In this document: positions 37,258 to 48,479 of the stretch, piece after piece
Layout of the letters: each line of letters opens with the position of its first letter
Numbering within the stretch: position 1 is the first letter of the stretch
Origin: Brasenia schreberi
Lineage: Eukaryota; Streptophyta; Magnoliopsida; Nymphaeales; Cabombaceae
Assembly (NCBI GenBank): GCA_036023115.1
Contig: JAYKKT010000079.1
Location: 14,313,501 to 14,377,500, forward strand
Direction: 5' to 3'
Length of the DNA stretch: 64,000 nt
Notes under the pieces: model-generated
What the model was told of the DNA's origin: nothing
Database searches by the model: none
Seen by the model: the letters and a program-made list of their open reading frames with translations, nothing else
Made by a program: the position numbers and the translations under genes

Positions 37258-38819
37258 TATAGATATGAAAATTTCACTCGAAGCCTATATAGAGACTTGA
37301 AATAAAGTTCTCAAATCTACTTTGGTTGCGCGAGCGTGCCAGCTAGTTTTCAAAACTAGCAAAAGTTTAAAATCTTACTTTCGGCGATTGTTGCTAAGTG
37401 AGATCTTTTTGCTTTAGGCCTTCTTGAACCAATGTTCAAGGGTCAACCTAAGCGCTTTGAGGATTTCATGTAGGTAGGTGAGATTCCAAATTCACGTTGA
37501 AAGATAGTTGTGATAAAAGCAAACTCGTGCACTTTGGTTAAGAAGGCGAAAATCTTCAAGTTCTGAAAAACATAAACTGGTTCTGTTTTCAGAACATATT
37601 CTCCAATTTTTCTTGATGACTTAGAGATCTCCAAAATTCATAAAATTTTTACAAAACATAGCATGGAATGTGAAGATCCTAAGACTATGTTTATTTCGAA
37701 TTTTGAGACTGTGGATTTACAGAATTAAATCGGGAACCGACCTCTACTCAGCAGTTTTAGGATATTCTATTACAGAAACACAAAGGCTCAAAGAAACCTC
37801 TGTATCTCGGTGTATAAAACTCCAAATTCTATGATTTTAGTCTTGTCGGAAAGCTATGAATATCAACTTTCCGATGAGACTAATTTTATCAAATTTGGTT
37901 TACTATAGACAGAGATATTCGACTTTCACCCAACCCCTGTTGTAGGAAAACAGACTGTGCAGAAACTAAATCTGAATTTGCACGATCTTTTCCAGTTTTA
38001 TTCATGCAGTTACACGACCCTAAAATTCTTGAAAATTTTATTACTAATATACTTGTGTGTGTAGATTCGGTGTCTTAAATTTCAGAGCATTTGGATTAGC
38101 GATCTAGAAATGAAAATTGTAGCAATGAACGTATGCTAGATGCAAGAAAACAGAGTTTCAGTTTTAAAACTTATGTGTATGCATCCATCCGAATTTAAAA
38201 TCAATCCACAAACAACATTAAGCACATAACTGAAGAGAAATGAATGTAAATACATATTAGCTTAAGCATAGAGGGGATTAGGAGATATAGAGGGTATATA
38301 GAATATAGAGAAGTAGAAGAGGCATCAAAACGAATAAGTACAAGGCGTATGTATAACTGAAATAAAATGGCAGCACTCCTACTTTGTTACAACATGGGGG
38401 GAGACTATTAATACAACCCCTTCTCAAATTGAATAGGAAGAAAAGAGAATTAAAATCAAAAGGGAGAAGAATACTTACAATCACCAGCCTTCTAATGGAT
38501 GCACGGTATGAAGAAGGGACTCTTCTTCTTCTTCTCTCCCACTCTCTCTTTTCTCTCACTCTCTCTCTCTCTCTCTAGTGGCAGCACTCCCTCTCTTTCC
38601 TAGCTCTCTACACGTCCTCCCCTCTTGCTTGTGTCTCCCTTCAATCCTTGATTTGATTTGGGCCTTATCCCTTCAACTTTAACTTTGAAAATATTTAACT
38701 TCGAAATCTTTATTTTAAAGATTATGTGAAATTTCCAATTTAAAGCAGGGGTTTTACAACAAGCTGTTTTTCGAAATTGGGAGTACACTTTGTTTTCAAA
38801 ATTTATTTAGGGTGTTATG
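37258..38819 (-). repeat. Tat element 3' LTR
   Basis: It starts TATAGATATGAAAATTTC (first bases changed from TG by one substitution; the partner has TGTATATATGAAAA) and ends GGGTGTTATG. Apart from scattered single-base changes and small indels it matches 50772-52334 along its whole length. The right part holds a CTT/CT-rich microsatellite near 38520-38577, which produces a spurious open frame. Confidence 0.93.
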
Positions 38820-38831
38820 TCCCACTTTGGC
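38820..38831 (-). other. Polypurine tract of the Tat element
   Basis: On the minus strand CCAAAGTGGGAC directly precedes the 3' LTR. The older copy has CCAAAGAGGAGCATC in the same place (2537-2551). This is the usual plus-strand primer site. Confidence 0.6.
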
Positions 38832-39534
38832 ATTAATCCAAATTTATTTGGATAATGGCAAAGAAGAAAACACCCCTTTTGATTTTACTTCCCAAATTGA
38901 CTTAAGAATGTAAACTTTCCTTCATTTCATAATATCATTTCCTTCGAACTATGGAAGAGGGGGTTTTAGCCAAAGGAGACTTATACTTAGTACTAGTCAT
39001 AAACATGATCGTGCATGGCTGACCTTTCGATGGGTATACGCATGCATGGTGTGTGAGCAAATGAAGTGTAGTGTGATGCTTAGAGACTTATCTATGAGAT
39101 GTATGAGCTTGAGGAGAAGCCTATGAAGGTCGGCTGCCCAAGTAAGACAATCCCACATTGTATGTTTTGACATTTCGGGTTTTCAAAATTCTTTTTCAAA
39201 AAGGAACTCGTTTTAGCTTCCATTAAAAGGATTTCCAACTTTTCATATTAGGGTTTCAATACACACTACTTAAGCAGAGGTTTTGTAGGAAATTTTGGAA
39301 GACATTTCAAAATTCCATTTCTTATATAACAAGGTTTAATTCTCAAACAAAATGAAATCCAAATAAGTAGATCCTATGTCTGCTTTAGGATTTTCATGGA
39401 CAAACTTTTCTCCATTGGGATAAGTTGTAGGGATTTGGGAAAGAGTTATCACGGTCCCTGTTGAAGCGTCCCGTGGTTTAAGGTAAAGAGACGAAAAATT
39501 GCTCTTTTTGAGCTTTGACTTTTTTCTTTTTCTT

Positions 39535-39717
39535 TCAAAGAGAAGACCTCTTTTTCTTTTGAAGGAGTTTTTGTATTACCTTTTCTTTTTCTTTTTTATT
39601 TCAAAGAGAACTACCTCTTTTTCGAGGAGTTTTTGTATTCCCGTCTTCTTTTTCTCTCAAAGGGAAGACCTCTTTTTGGAGGAGTTTTTATATTTTCTTT
39701 TTGTATTTTCTTTTTGA
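39535..39717. repeat. Tandem repeat downstream of integrase, about 56-67 bp units
   Basis: Three units begin AAAGAGAAGACCTCTTTTTC, AAAGAGAACTACCTCTTTTT and AAAGGGAAGACCTCTTTTTG (39535, 39603, 39659), each followed by GGAGTTTTTGTATT or a close variant and T/C-rich sequence. They lie in the region between integrase and 3' LTR, where Tat elements often carry tandem repeats. Confidence 0.85.
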
Positions 39718-40019
39718 CAATTTTCCTTTTTGAGGAGAGCCAAAATGGGGGAAACACTTATCCCTTTGGATACTTGATTCAAACAAGAACATCTTATTTC
39801 CTAATAGCATCTACCATTTGAAAATATTTTGCTATTTTGAACTAGGCTTCATTTTGTAAGCCAAAGATTTTTACAATGTTACCAAATGGTTTTAAAAACT
39901 CTACTTTTCATAAAGCATCGATTCCCTCATTTAGGGCCATACAATCCATCTTGATCCTTCTTTCCAGAAGTTTAAAAGATACCCATTTAAAATCTTTTCG
40001 AAAGAATTTAACATAGACC

Positions 40020-41241
40020 CTATAAATAATATTTTTTCAAGTATTGGGCATTTATAGGGTCTACTAAATTTCTGCCTTCAACATTAATCAACCAATATGC
40101 ATTGTTTCTGGTTGTTCTCCTCACAACATAGGGACCATACCACTTGGGCCGCCACTTTCCAAGTAGATGTGGGCCACGATGGTGGATGATTTTCAATACA
40201 GGGTCTCTCGCTTTGAAGTGGCGAGCCTTCATATGTTTTTCATAATGTTGGGCTATCCTTTATCGGTATGCATGTGCATGATCCATGGCAAGGAGCCTCT
40301 TCTCATCTAATAGATCAAGCTCAGCCATTCTAGCTTGTTGTAAAGTCTCCATGGGTAAATTGAATGTAAGTGATGAATGAAATGAATGCAATTTGGTATG
40401 AATGGGGAGTATGACATTTGTACCATAGACCAACTCAAATGGTGTGACATTTGTAGGTGTTCGGATGGAAGTTCTACAAGCCCATAAGGCTTCATCTAGT
40501 TTCTCATGCCATGTCCTACCCTTTTCTAAGGTTTTCTCAATGATGCTTATGAGAGTTTTGTTTGTGGTTCGGCTTGACCGTTGCCTTGAGGGTAGTAGGG
40601 TGATGAGAAGTATTAGGTTATGCCATAGGTATTACATAACTTTTTCATCTTCTCGTTTTTGAAAGGGTGCCATTATCCGATACTAGGTCTCTTGAAACTC
40701 CAAATCGAGTCAAGATATTTTTCTTAATGAATGCCACTATATGTTGTCCTTAGACATTAGCCAAGGAAGTAGCTTCAAACCATTTAGAAAAATATTCGGT
40801 GGCTCCTAAGATGAACCTATGTCCATTTGATGCAATTGGAGAGATGGGTCCTATGATGTCGAATGCCCACATGGTGAAGGGTCATGGGCTCACAATGGAA
40901 TGCAAGGTGGACGATGGGATATGAATGGCATGTCCATGCACTTGACATTGATGACATTTCTTAACATGATCATGACAATCTTGCTTTAGGGTGGACCAAA
41001 AATAACCAGCCCTAAGTATTTTCATGGCCATCATATTTGCATTGACATGACCTCCACATTCTCCATCGTGAAACTCATGCATTATAGTCCTAGCCTCATC
41101 AAGGTCTACACATCTCAACAAGATGCCGGTAAAACTCTTTTTGTAAAGAACTCCTCCCAAAATTACATATCGGATTGAAATTTTTTGAATAAAAGCTTTA
41201 TCCTTAGAAGAAGCAAATTCGGGAAATCCTTTATTTTCCAA
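40020..41241 (-). pseudogene. Tat integrase, broken
   Basis: The N-terminal zinc finger is complete: HEFHDGECGGHVNANMMA then CHDHVKKCHQCQVHG (H-H-C-C). The core shows FDIIGPI and LVSDNGT, the first two catalytic Asp regions, then breaks up through stops and frameshifts between about 40880 and 40240. The C-terminal piece (40232-40020) is open and reads KARDPVLKI, GKWRPKWYGPYVV, VDPINAQYLKKYY; no chromodomain follows, as expected in Tat. Integrase joins the cDNA to the chromosome. Confidence 0.88.
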
Positions 41242-41262
41242 AAAGTTTTTAATGTCTTGAAA

Positions 41263-41832
41263 CTAAGGTTTTTCAATTGAATTTTGGTCATTTTGGCAAA
41301 TCTCCAAATCATGGGTGGATGGAGTAGGTAAGTGCAAGATCTCTAAGGATCGAGTTCTCATAGTGGGGTTGATTTTTAGAGATAATCCTAGGGATGAGAG
41401 GGCATCGGCTATGGTGTTGTCCTCTCTACCTATGTGAGTGAGTGCGCATGATTTGAAGGAATCGACCAACTGAGTGGCCAATTCATGATATGGTATGAGT
41501 TTTTCATTTTTGACTAGCCAAATTTTCAAAACTTGGTTTATAACAAGCATAGAATCTCCAAAGACTTCAATACATGATGCCCTTAGATTTTTCAAAATTT
41601 TTAGGTTGTGTATGAGTGCTTCGTATTCAGCCATATTATTTGAGCATGAAAAATCTAGTCGAATTGCAATTGGGATTTCTCCTTTTTTAGGGGATATGAG
41701 GATGATCCCCACACTTGTCCCTTGTTGGTTCTTTGCCCCATCAAAATACATCTTCCATACTTGATCTTCATTCAAACAATTTGATAAAACATGGTTTTGA
41801 AATTCATTTGCAAAGATGCTTTCATCGGGCAT
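41263..41832 (-). pseudogene. Tat second (archaeal-type) RNase H
   Basis: The segment KMYFDGAKNQQGTSVGIILI, NNMAEYEALI, EVFGDSMLVINQV and REDNTIADALSSL follows the RVT_3-type RNase H pattern with its D-E-D-D residues (D in YFDGA, E in AEYEA, D in FGDS, D in NTIAD). This domain is additional to the RNase H fused to the reverse transcriptase and marks the Tat lineage. It is open for 189 codons, offset in frame from the upstream RT/RNase H piece, with an in-frame stop at 41263-41265 before the integrase. Confidence 0.88.
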
Positions 41833-43428
41833 TTCATAAGTATGGGATATGTATCTTCAAGAGGCAATTTGGCCACATGATCGGCTAGGGCTTGTTGCTT
41901 AATGGAGCTTTGATGATGAAATTTGAGATCATACTCCATTAAGAAGAGCTGCCATTTACCTAGCCTACCCGTTAGGATAGGCTTTTCAGAAAGGTACTTG
42001 ATTGGATCAAGTTTAGACACTATCCAAATTTCATGATTTAGGAAATAATGTCTAAACTTTTGGCAAGCCCACACCAAGGCCAAGCACGTTTTCTCCATGG
42101 CTTGATAATTTCTTTCATATGCCAATAGAGTTTTCGAAATGTAGTAAATAGCATACTCCTTAAGACTATCATCCTCATATTGAGCAAGTAAAGCACCCAA
42201 TGCATTCGCATGAATGGAAATGTAAAGCAATAAAGGTTTTCCTTGATTTGGAGGTTTTAAAATCGGAAGATTTACCAAATAAGTTTTCAATCTTTCAAAA
42301 GCTTTTTGGCAATCGGAATCCCATTCAAATTTAACCCCTTTTTTCAAAAGCCTATTGAAAGGTTCACATCTTATTACTAGGTTGGAGATAAATCTCCTAA
42401 TCGCTTGGAGTTGACCTTGGAGGCTTCGGATTTGGGTCAAGTTGGAGGGTGGAGGCATGTCTATGATGGCTTGACACTTAGAGAGGTCGACTTCTATGCC
42501 CCTTTGGCTTACCATGAACCCTAAGAGTTTTCCCGATTCCACTTCAAAAACACATTTTTGAGGGTTTACCTTCACTTTATAAAGCCTAAGTCTTTCGAAA
42601 ACTTTTTGTAAAGATTCTATGTTTGTGCATCGGGTTTTTTATTTTACCAAAAGATCATCCACGTATACTTCCAGGAGCTCATGGATTTGATCATGGAAAA
42701 TAGTAGTCATGGCTCTTTGGTATGTGGCACCGACATTTTTCAATCCAAAAGGCATAACCGTGTAGAAGTATGTGCCCCAAGGTGTGGTAAAAGTAGTTTT
42801 TGCCTGATTTTTTGGTGCTAATTTGATTTGGTTCATCCATAAAAGAAAACATTTCATGATTTGCAGTGCTATCTACTATCAAATCAATGTTTGGAAGAGA
42901 AAAATTATCTTTTGGAGTGCCTTTGTTCAAATTTCTAAAATCAATGCAAATTCGAATTTTTTCAATGAATTTTCGAACCACAACAATGTTTGAAAGCCAT
43001 TCGGAATAAGCAATGGGTTTTATAAATCTGGCTTTCAAAAGATCTTCTAAATCCTCTTTCACTTGGGAGTGAACAACGGGATGGATTTTCCTAAGCTTTT
43101 GTTTCACGGGTTTCGCATTGAGTTCTAAGGGGACATGATGTTCTACGATTCTAGGGTCTAAACCCGGCATATCTTCATAGGTCCATGCAAATACATCCAC
43201 ATAGGAATTAAAAAATATAATGAATGATGCTCTTTCATGCTCATGCATACAAGCACCTATTTTGACATACTTTGGGTTAGACTCACTCCCTAGATTGATC
43301 TCTAAAAAATCTCCTCCTATGGGATTTGAAGGTTTTTCTAAGTCAAGGATTCTATGGAATTCGGGAAGCTCGGAGGCTTGATCTTCCTCATAGATGAGGG
43401 GATCTTCCTCCTTTCTTTGATCACTCAA
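41772..43428 (-). pseudogene. Tat reverse transcriptase plus first RNase H, broken
   Basis: From 43428 the frame reads PGLDPRIVEHHVPL, AKPVKQKLRKIHP, SNIVVVRK, ICIDFRNLNKGTPKD and SLPNIDLIVD. A frameshift near 42850 moves the reading to a second frame with MPFGLKNVGATYQRAM and the catalytic YVDDLLVK, followed by an in-frame stop at 42639. The same frame resumes at 42575 with PQKCVFEV, GFMVSQRGIEVD and the RNase H core (LLLYISIHANALGALLAQ, YFLNHEIWIVSKLDP, LADHVAKLP). The first catalytic residue of this RNase H, normally Asp in the 'LYI-S----G' motif, appears as Ser-Ile-His, so it looks inactive, as reported for the first RNase H of dual-RNase-H elements. Confidence 0.88.
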
Positions 43429-44595
43429 GTGCTTTAATTTCTAGGGAAGTATCATGCAAGGGAGTGGGGTTGTGCATAATGGGACCCGGGTTAGGCAAGG
43501 GTACGATGGGTTCTAACCTACCTTGGCTTTGGGCTCCTAGACCTTGGTACGGTGTTGTAAACAACTATTTTTTTTTTTTTTTTTACCCTTGTAGGAAAGT
43601 AGCTATTTTTGGTAATTTTGGGTTTTCGAATGGAAAAGGCACCAAACAAGCTTGTTTCGGTATCAAAATTTTATGGAAGCCTTAAAATGATAAAGAGTGT
43701 TTCCCTTTCTGAAAATTTCGAATTTTGACAAAATTGGATAAAAATAACGATTTTGCCCTCAACACTGGAAAAACAGGATTTCGTTTCCTTAAAAGATTTT
43801 TGTTGCAAAGCATGTTGAAAATTTGTCATTTGAAAAAAAATAGGTATCAAAAAGACAAGTTGACACCTGAAAAGGAAGGTGGGCGCCCAGAAAAGAAAGC
43901 GGGCATTAAAAAGGGAAAGTGAGCTTCCCAGAAAGAAAAGCTCATATTTAGAAAGAAATCAATTTGCAGAGGGAAAAGTCAAAGGAAAGGAAAGACAGAT
44001 GCAGGAACAATGGCTTCCGAAGAAAAAGGTTTGGTATCGAATACATTTGGTAACATATCCATGTTATGTTTGGTTGTTAAAAGAAGGCAGTTAGTGTGTT
44101 GATCTGTATCAGTTTTGCATTATGACCTGTTGCTGTTATATTACTTTGGTGTTAAGAATAATGTTAATGTTCCAACACTCATGGAGGAAATCCAGCGAGC
44201 ATAAAAGTTGGTTTCCAAAAACGTAACATAGGCTTACTTGAACACTTTCATAGTAGGCAGGCATGTAACATGGATTTGCATAACCACTCTCACAGCAAGT
44301 ATGCAGGTAACAGGGGTGTGCTTGAATACTCTCATAAGTATAACCTTAACAGCTTCGGTCGAGATTATCATGTTGGACTTTCTGTTCCCTGAAAATGGTC
44401 ATTTGTTAGTGGTTCTTGCCTGCACTTTTAAACTTCTGAATTAATCTTGTTATATAAGGATCTTTCTTAGCAAAATGCATCTCGAAGTTCAATACAGCAA
44501 GCTGTATCTAGGCACATAAAACATTCGGTGCATGAGCTCATACTCAAACGTTTGTTTTCAAGTCCTCTTTTGTTTAAGAAAGAACTAATCTTCAA

Positions 44596-44866
44596 GAGTG
44601 CAAGCTACTGTATAGATGCTGTATGTGCTGCTCCATTCTCGGAAGAGAAGGTGAAACTTCAGGAAGTTGAACAACAGATCTTGTCCAAAAGAGGGGAACT
44701 ATCCAAGTTTGAAACAGAGTATAGAGAGGTGGTTGCTGCTAAAGACCCTGATGCTGCCTTCTTTAAGAAGCTGGATGAATTTCAGTCTTGTGAAATAACT
44801 GAGCTGAAAGCTGGCAGACATGTCTTTGCTGTCTATGGTGACAACTTCTTCAGGAGTGGAACATTG
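44596..44866 (+). pseudogene. Captured fragment of an ARG1-like DnaJ (DnaJ15-type) gene, permuted
   Basis: The open frame holds two pieces of the C-terminal half of an ARG1/DnaJ15-like chaperone. SASYCIDAVCAAPFSEEK, VEQQILSKRGELSKFE and TEYREV come first; DPDAAFFKKLDEF, CEITELKAG and FAVYGDNFFRSG come second. From what I know of the family, the AAFFKKL...GDNFF block precedes the ASY...FSEEK...EYRE block, so the order is reversed here and the natural joint (FF-S-ASY) lies at the two outer ends. No J domain is present and the frame stops at 44869. ARG1-like proteins act in gravity signalling in the endomembrane system; this copy cannot be functional. Confidence 0.75.
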
Positions 44867-44875
44867 TGAGAAGGT

Positions 44876-45060
44876 GCAAATTTCTCTGCTGCAGAAACAA
44901 TTCAGAGAAAATCAGATAAGGAAAACATGCAGAGTAGTTCATCTGTATCACAAAATGCTTCAACATCTAACCAAGGTGAAGGTTGTGATACAGCAGCTCC
45001 ATTGGGATTGGTGCAGAAGAACATTCAGAAGTACCCTGGCAGATCTGCAATCAAAATATA
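44876..45060 (+). pseudogene. Unidentified captured coding-like fragment
   Basis: One frame is open for about 60 codons with a Ser/Asn/Gln-rich, polar composition (FSAAETIQRKSDKENMQ, SSSVSQNASTSNQ, APLGLVQKNIQKYPGRS). It may belong to one of the neighbouring captured genes or to a fourth. I do not recognise it. Confidence 0.35.
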
Positions 45061-45165
45061 ACGTTGGAGTGAAAGAGATGATCAGAATGCATGAATTAGT
45101 AATGAAGTCAATGCTCTTGCTGTGTCTAGTGGGAACAGAGAGTGAGAGAGATTGAAAGAAAGAGA

Positions 45166-45243
45166 ATGCAGCAACATATGGTGCAGACGCAGCCCATGAT
45201 GGCGGCATACTCCACCAAAAATGTGACTACTGAGGTCATTCAA
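45166..45243 (+). pseudogene. Captured 5' end of a GRF-interacting factor (GIF/AN3) gene
   Basis: From an ATG at 45166 the frame reads MQQHMVQTQPMMAAYS then TKNVTTEVIQ, which matches the conserved N-terminus of GIF/AN3 transcriptional co-activators (MQQ--MQ-QPMMA-Y---NVT---IQ), the start of the SSXT domain. GA-rich sequence typical of a 5' UTR precedes the ATG. After VIQ the similarity ends; the remaining SSXT domain (QYLDEN...) is missing. The fragment is about 26 codons, perhaps one first exon. In plants these proteins act with GRF transcription factors in leaf growth. Confidence 0.75.
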
Positions 45244-45345
45244 TCTCCACAACTTGATGACCTGCAAATGTGCTAAAAGCAAAACAGCATCCTTCTCAAC
45301 TCCTTGAGCAGCTAAAACTTTTACATGGTTAGCAGCAGCTGCAGC

Positions 45346-45800
45346 CGAATCTCCTGATGTAACACATGTTATTGTTGATGAAGTTCATGAGCGCACACTT
45401 TTGGGGGACTTTTTGCTTATTGTGTTGAAAGACTTGATCAAGAAACGGTCTAGCAACCAAACACCTAAGTTGAAAGTTATCCTCATCTGCTGTTCTCATT
45501 GTCCAGGTCTGCTACTGCTGATGCTAGTATATTTTCAAAGTACTTTGGATGTTGCCCTGTCATTACTGCTAAAGGGCGAACACACCATGTTACTACTTAC
45601 TTCCTTGAAGATATCTATGAATCCCTGAATTACCACCTTCCTTCAGACTCACCCGCATCTGTTAGTGCCATGGCCTATGACAGAAAAGAGTATGACAGCA
45701 AAGCTCTTGAATTTCACAAGGGGAAGAAGAACGCCATGCCATCCTCATGGGGTGATGAAACCTTACTGGTTGAAGGCTGCATTTATCCGTACTAATCAAA
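45346..45800 (+). pseudogene. Captured fragment of a DExH-box RNA helicase gene
   Basis: The first piece reads [36 protein letters not shown] and PKLKVIL: the DEVH Walker B box of DEAH/DExH helicases with the stretch leading to motif III. The next piece, in another frame, reads [21 protein letters not shown] and [20 protein letters not shown]. Between VIL(M) and SAT of motif III stand 20 extra bases ending in CAG, which break the frame and look like the 3' end of an intron. A further stretch to 45800 reads SWGDETLLVEGCIYPY. There is no Walker A or helicase C domain, so nothing functional remains. Confidence 0.8.
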
Positions 45801-45859
45801 GGCCAAGAGTCGTGAAATCTTCTGTTCCAAATGCCAATTGACTGAATTCCTGAAAAGGG

Positions 45860-46340
45860 TTTGTCAAACGTATCAAGGACTGAGGAAGAACCTTCCAAAG
45901 CACGGATAAAGTTTAGCATTAACAGGTGAAGAGGTTGAGGTCCATGATGTAGATCATTACCCTTTAGATTCAAACCTGCTAGACAAAGATGAGTTGCAAC
46001 GCTCCATGATTGCCACTGGAGAAGGCTAAAGCAATTCATGTCAGGTGTGACAGAGTCAACTCCTGATATTGTTCTGGTTCTCAAATTTGTTGACAAGTTA
46101 GAGAAACAGCTAGTTACCATCGCTGTAGAAGACTCTGTCGACACTAAGGATGGTGGAAAGGAGATAACTCGTGAGATGCCTCCTTAGGAGGTTGAATCTG
46201 CAATAGCTAATTTGGCCAAAATATGGATAAAGTTAAAAGTTGATAAGCTGCGGGAATCTGCTGACAGACGCCTTGTTTGGCAATTTCTCATTACTAGCAG
46301 AATGTGACAGGGTAGGATGAGTTTGGAAACTTATCTTCCA
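45860..46340 (+). pseudogene. Further coding-like fragments of unknown origin
   Basis: Open pieces in different frames read ALTGEEVEVHDVDHYPLDSN, LLDKDELQRSMIATGEG, VDKLEKQLVTIAVEDSVDTK, DGGKEITREMPP, AIANLAKIWIKLKVDKLRES. The composition looks like real coding sequence broken by stops and shifts, but I cannot assign a family. They may be more of the captured helicase gene or other genes. Confidence 0.35.
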
Positions 46341-46799
46341 CAGCAACCCACTTATCATTCTGAGTCAGTGTGAATAGCAGCAGCCTTGGTCGAATTCAGC
46401 AAGCTGTTCTTCCTGCAAATGAATGCAGAGTCGATCAAGGCAAGGAAAACAGTAAGTAAGCCAATGAAGGGAATCCAGTCTTGGCCCAACCATCAAGGCA
46501 ACAATCAATTACCGATTTCAGCTCCTACTAAACCAGGGAACAGCGTATTCCACGGCTCCACTTACCAAATACATGCTGATTGATTTCAGCAGGTGGGTCA
46601 ATGAGGGAAACACAACCTTGACTGATCCACCAAGACAGCATATAGTTGCTGATTTCAGCCTCCACAGCAACACCACCTGCCAATTCCAAAAAGCCACCGT
46701 TTTGGAAGGCCTTCAGCAGCAACTTCTTGCTTCTTACGTTAAGTTACAGCAAGGGAAGTTACCTTAGGAACATCTACAGCCAATAGGCAACTTGTGGCC

Positions 46800-46807
46800 T
46801 ATAAAAA
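46800..46807 (+). promoter_or_regulatory. Putative TATA box of LTR-like insertion
   Basis: TATAAAAA followed by GGGGCTC, then about 65 bases on by a purine-rich AGAGAG/GGAGGAGG stretch (46870-46918). Transcription from here would run away from the captured fragments, towards 48 kb. Confidence 0.55.
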
Positions 46808-48479
46808 GGGGCTCAAGGATGCTGCAAAGGCATCAACCACGCACCGCTAAAAACCAGTCCGTGAACAGTAAAAAAAAGAGAGAGAAAGAGAGAGAAAGAG
46901 GGAGGAGGAGGAGGAGAGGCCAGCCCTGCTCCGCCGTCTGCCGTTCACTCAAAGGAGTTCCTCAGCCACGTTAGGGACTTCGCATCCTCGTCTTCCTAGA
47001 TTCCACAGATTTTGCAGAGAATTGTACAAGGACTGAACTACAACTCGTGTTCATGACTCATGTCAATGCAAAACATGAATGTTTTCTTCATGAACAAGAT
47101 AAAAACAACATACTGCAATGATCTGCATGAATATTAGGACTGGTTACAGGTTGAAGATCGTTCCAAACAATCAAAGGAACACTTTAAATTTTTCTGCGAT
47201 TCTGATTTTTTTTGAAATTGCATGATCACGCACACCGGAACACGGATTTATTGTGAACGAACGGTTGATCTAACCAAGTCAAATTTTCGCACTTCCAATC
47301 TAGACAGGTCAGGGATCATTAGATAAAATTTTGAAGATTTTATATAATTGTTTCCCTAGTCAATCAGATCTGTGAACTTTAGTGAAAATCAGATTCTCAG
47401 AACATTCAAAAACAAACCCCTGTTCTTTTATCCATATCTCTGTAAATACTGAGTGGAATTTCATAAAATTTGATTCTCTAGAAAGCTAACATTCGTAGCT
47501 TTCCAACAAAATTTTATTGTTGAATTTGGATGTTTGAGTGCAGAGATATGACTGTTTTTTTGAGTCTCTGACTCACAGAACTGTTCCGAGTTTTTGAACA
47601 GTCTCTGACTCTAGATTTAATTCTCAGAATTTACAGAAGCAAAATAAAAAATAAAAATATATTATGATTCTGCACATGTATATCTTACTTTTGTAAAATT
47701 TTTAGAATTTTTGCAGACTCATAGGTATTTTTAAAAAATCAGAGAACAGGTCTTTGAAAACTGAACAGGTTCTGCAATTTTTAGAATCTGAAATTTTCAG
47801 AAATCAGGAACTTAGGCACAAATTCTAAAATTTGTAAAATCAGGTTTTTACTTTTTCGAATTTAACGGATTCCAACATCTTTCAAGTGTCTAGGTTGATC
47901 CTTGAGCATCGGTTCAAGAAGGCCTATGGTGAAGAGATCTCACTTGTCCACAATCGTCTTCTAAAGTCAGAAAATCAGAATTTGTTAGTTTTAGCAAACT
48001 AACTGGCACGCTCGCTCAACATGACGTAGTCTGAGGGTTTGATTTCAAATCATAAACGATTTTGAAATAAATTCACGTTTATAAGTGTATATCTAATGTT
48101 CAACATCATATTCCAAGGCTTCTTGAGTTTGAATTTTTTTTTATAAAGAGGGTGACCTTGGAATCGAGTGTCATTAATATCATTGATATACACACGAGTT
48201 TGTTTGGGCTGGTAGGTATGGTTTAGAAAGGAGTTAGGCTTCCCTAAGATACACACAACCCTAGGGAAACCTAATCCTACACGCTTGGGATTGGAAAATG
48301 TCTTGGGTTTTCCTAGAAGATGGATGATTCTAGGGGAGGATGACTCCACATGTTTGGGGGTTCCTAGGAGATGAACGACTCTATGGGGAGGGTCTCATAG
48401 GGGGTGGTCGACTTTAGGTGGGTGAGGCGTTTTCATAGCCTCCTCACTTGATGGATGACTTGATAGACAAGAAAAGTTT

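Larger units (their letters stand above)
43551..48050 (+). mobile_element. LTR-like insertion with captured host gene fragments
   Basis: Tat pol is open up to about 43555 from one side and resumes about 48060 on the other, so 4.5 kb were inserted between protease and reverse transcriptase. The right part (about 47430-48030) is a plus-strand Tat-type LTR end, opposite in orientation to its host element, with GTTGATCCTTGA, GGTTCAAGAAGGCCTA and CTGGCACGCTCGCTCAAC. A TATA box at 46800 precedes GA-rich sequence. The left part (43600-43770) resembles the left part of the LTR at 23259. Between left part and TATA box lie fragments of at least three host genes. It may be a solo LTR that carries captured DNA in its U3, or an LTR hit by a separate gene-capturing transposon. 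I found neither clear TSD nor gag or pol. Confidence 0.6.

Noticed and set aside
38278..38578. Minus 93-aa frame with hydrophobic stretches, repeated at 51789-52001
   Set aside because: It lies inside the Tat LTR, and the copies differ by indels; it follows from the LTR sequence and its CT-rich microsatellite.
44238..46974. A working chimeric gene from the captured fragments
   Set aside because: Frames change between fragments, stops are frequent and no long frame joins two recognised pieces.
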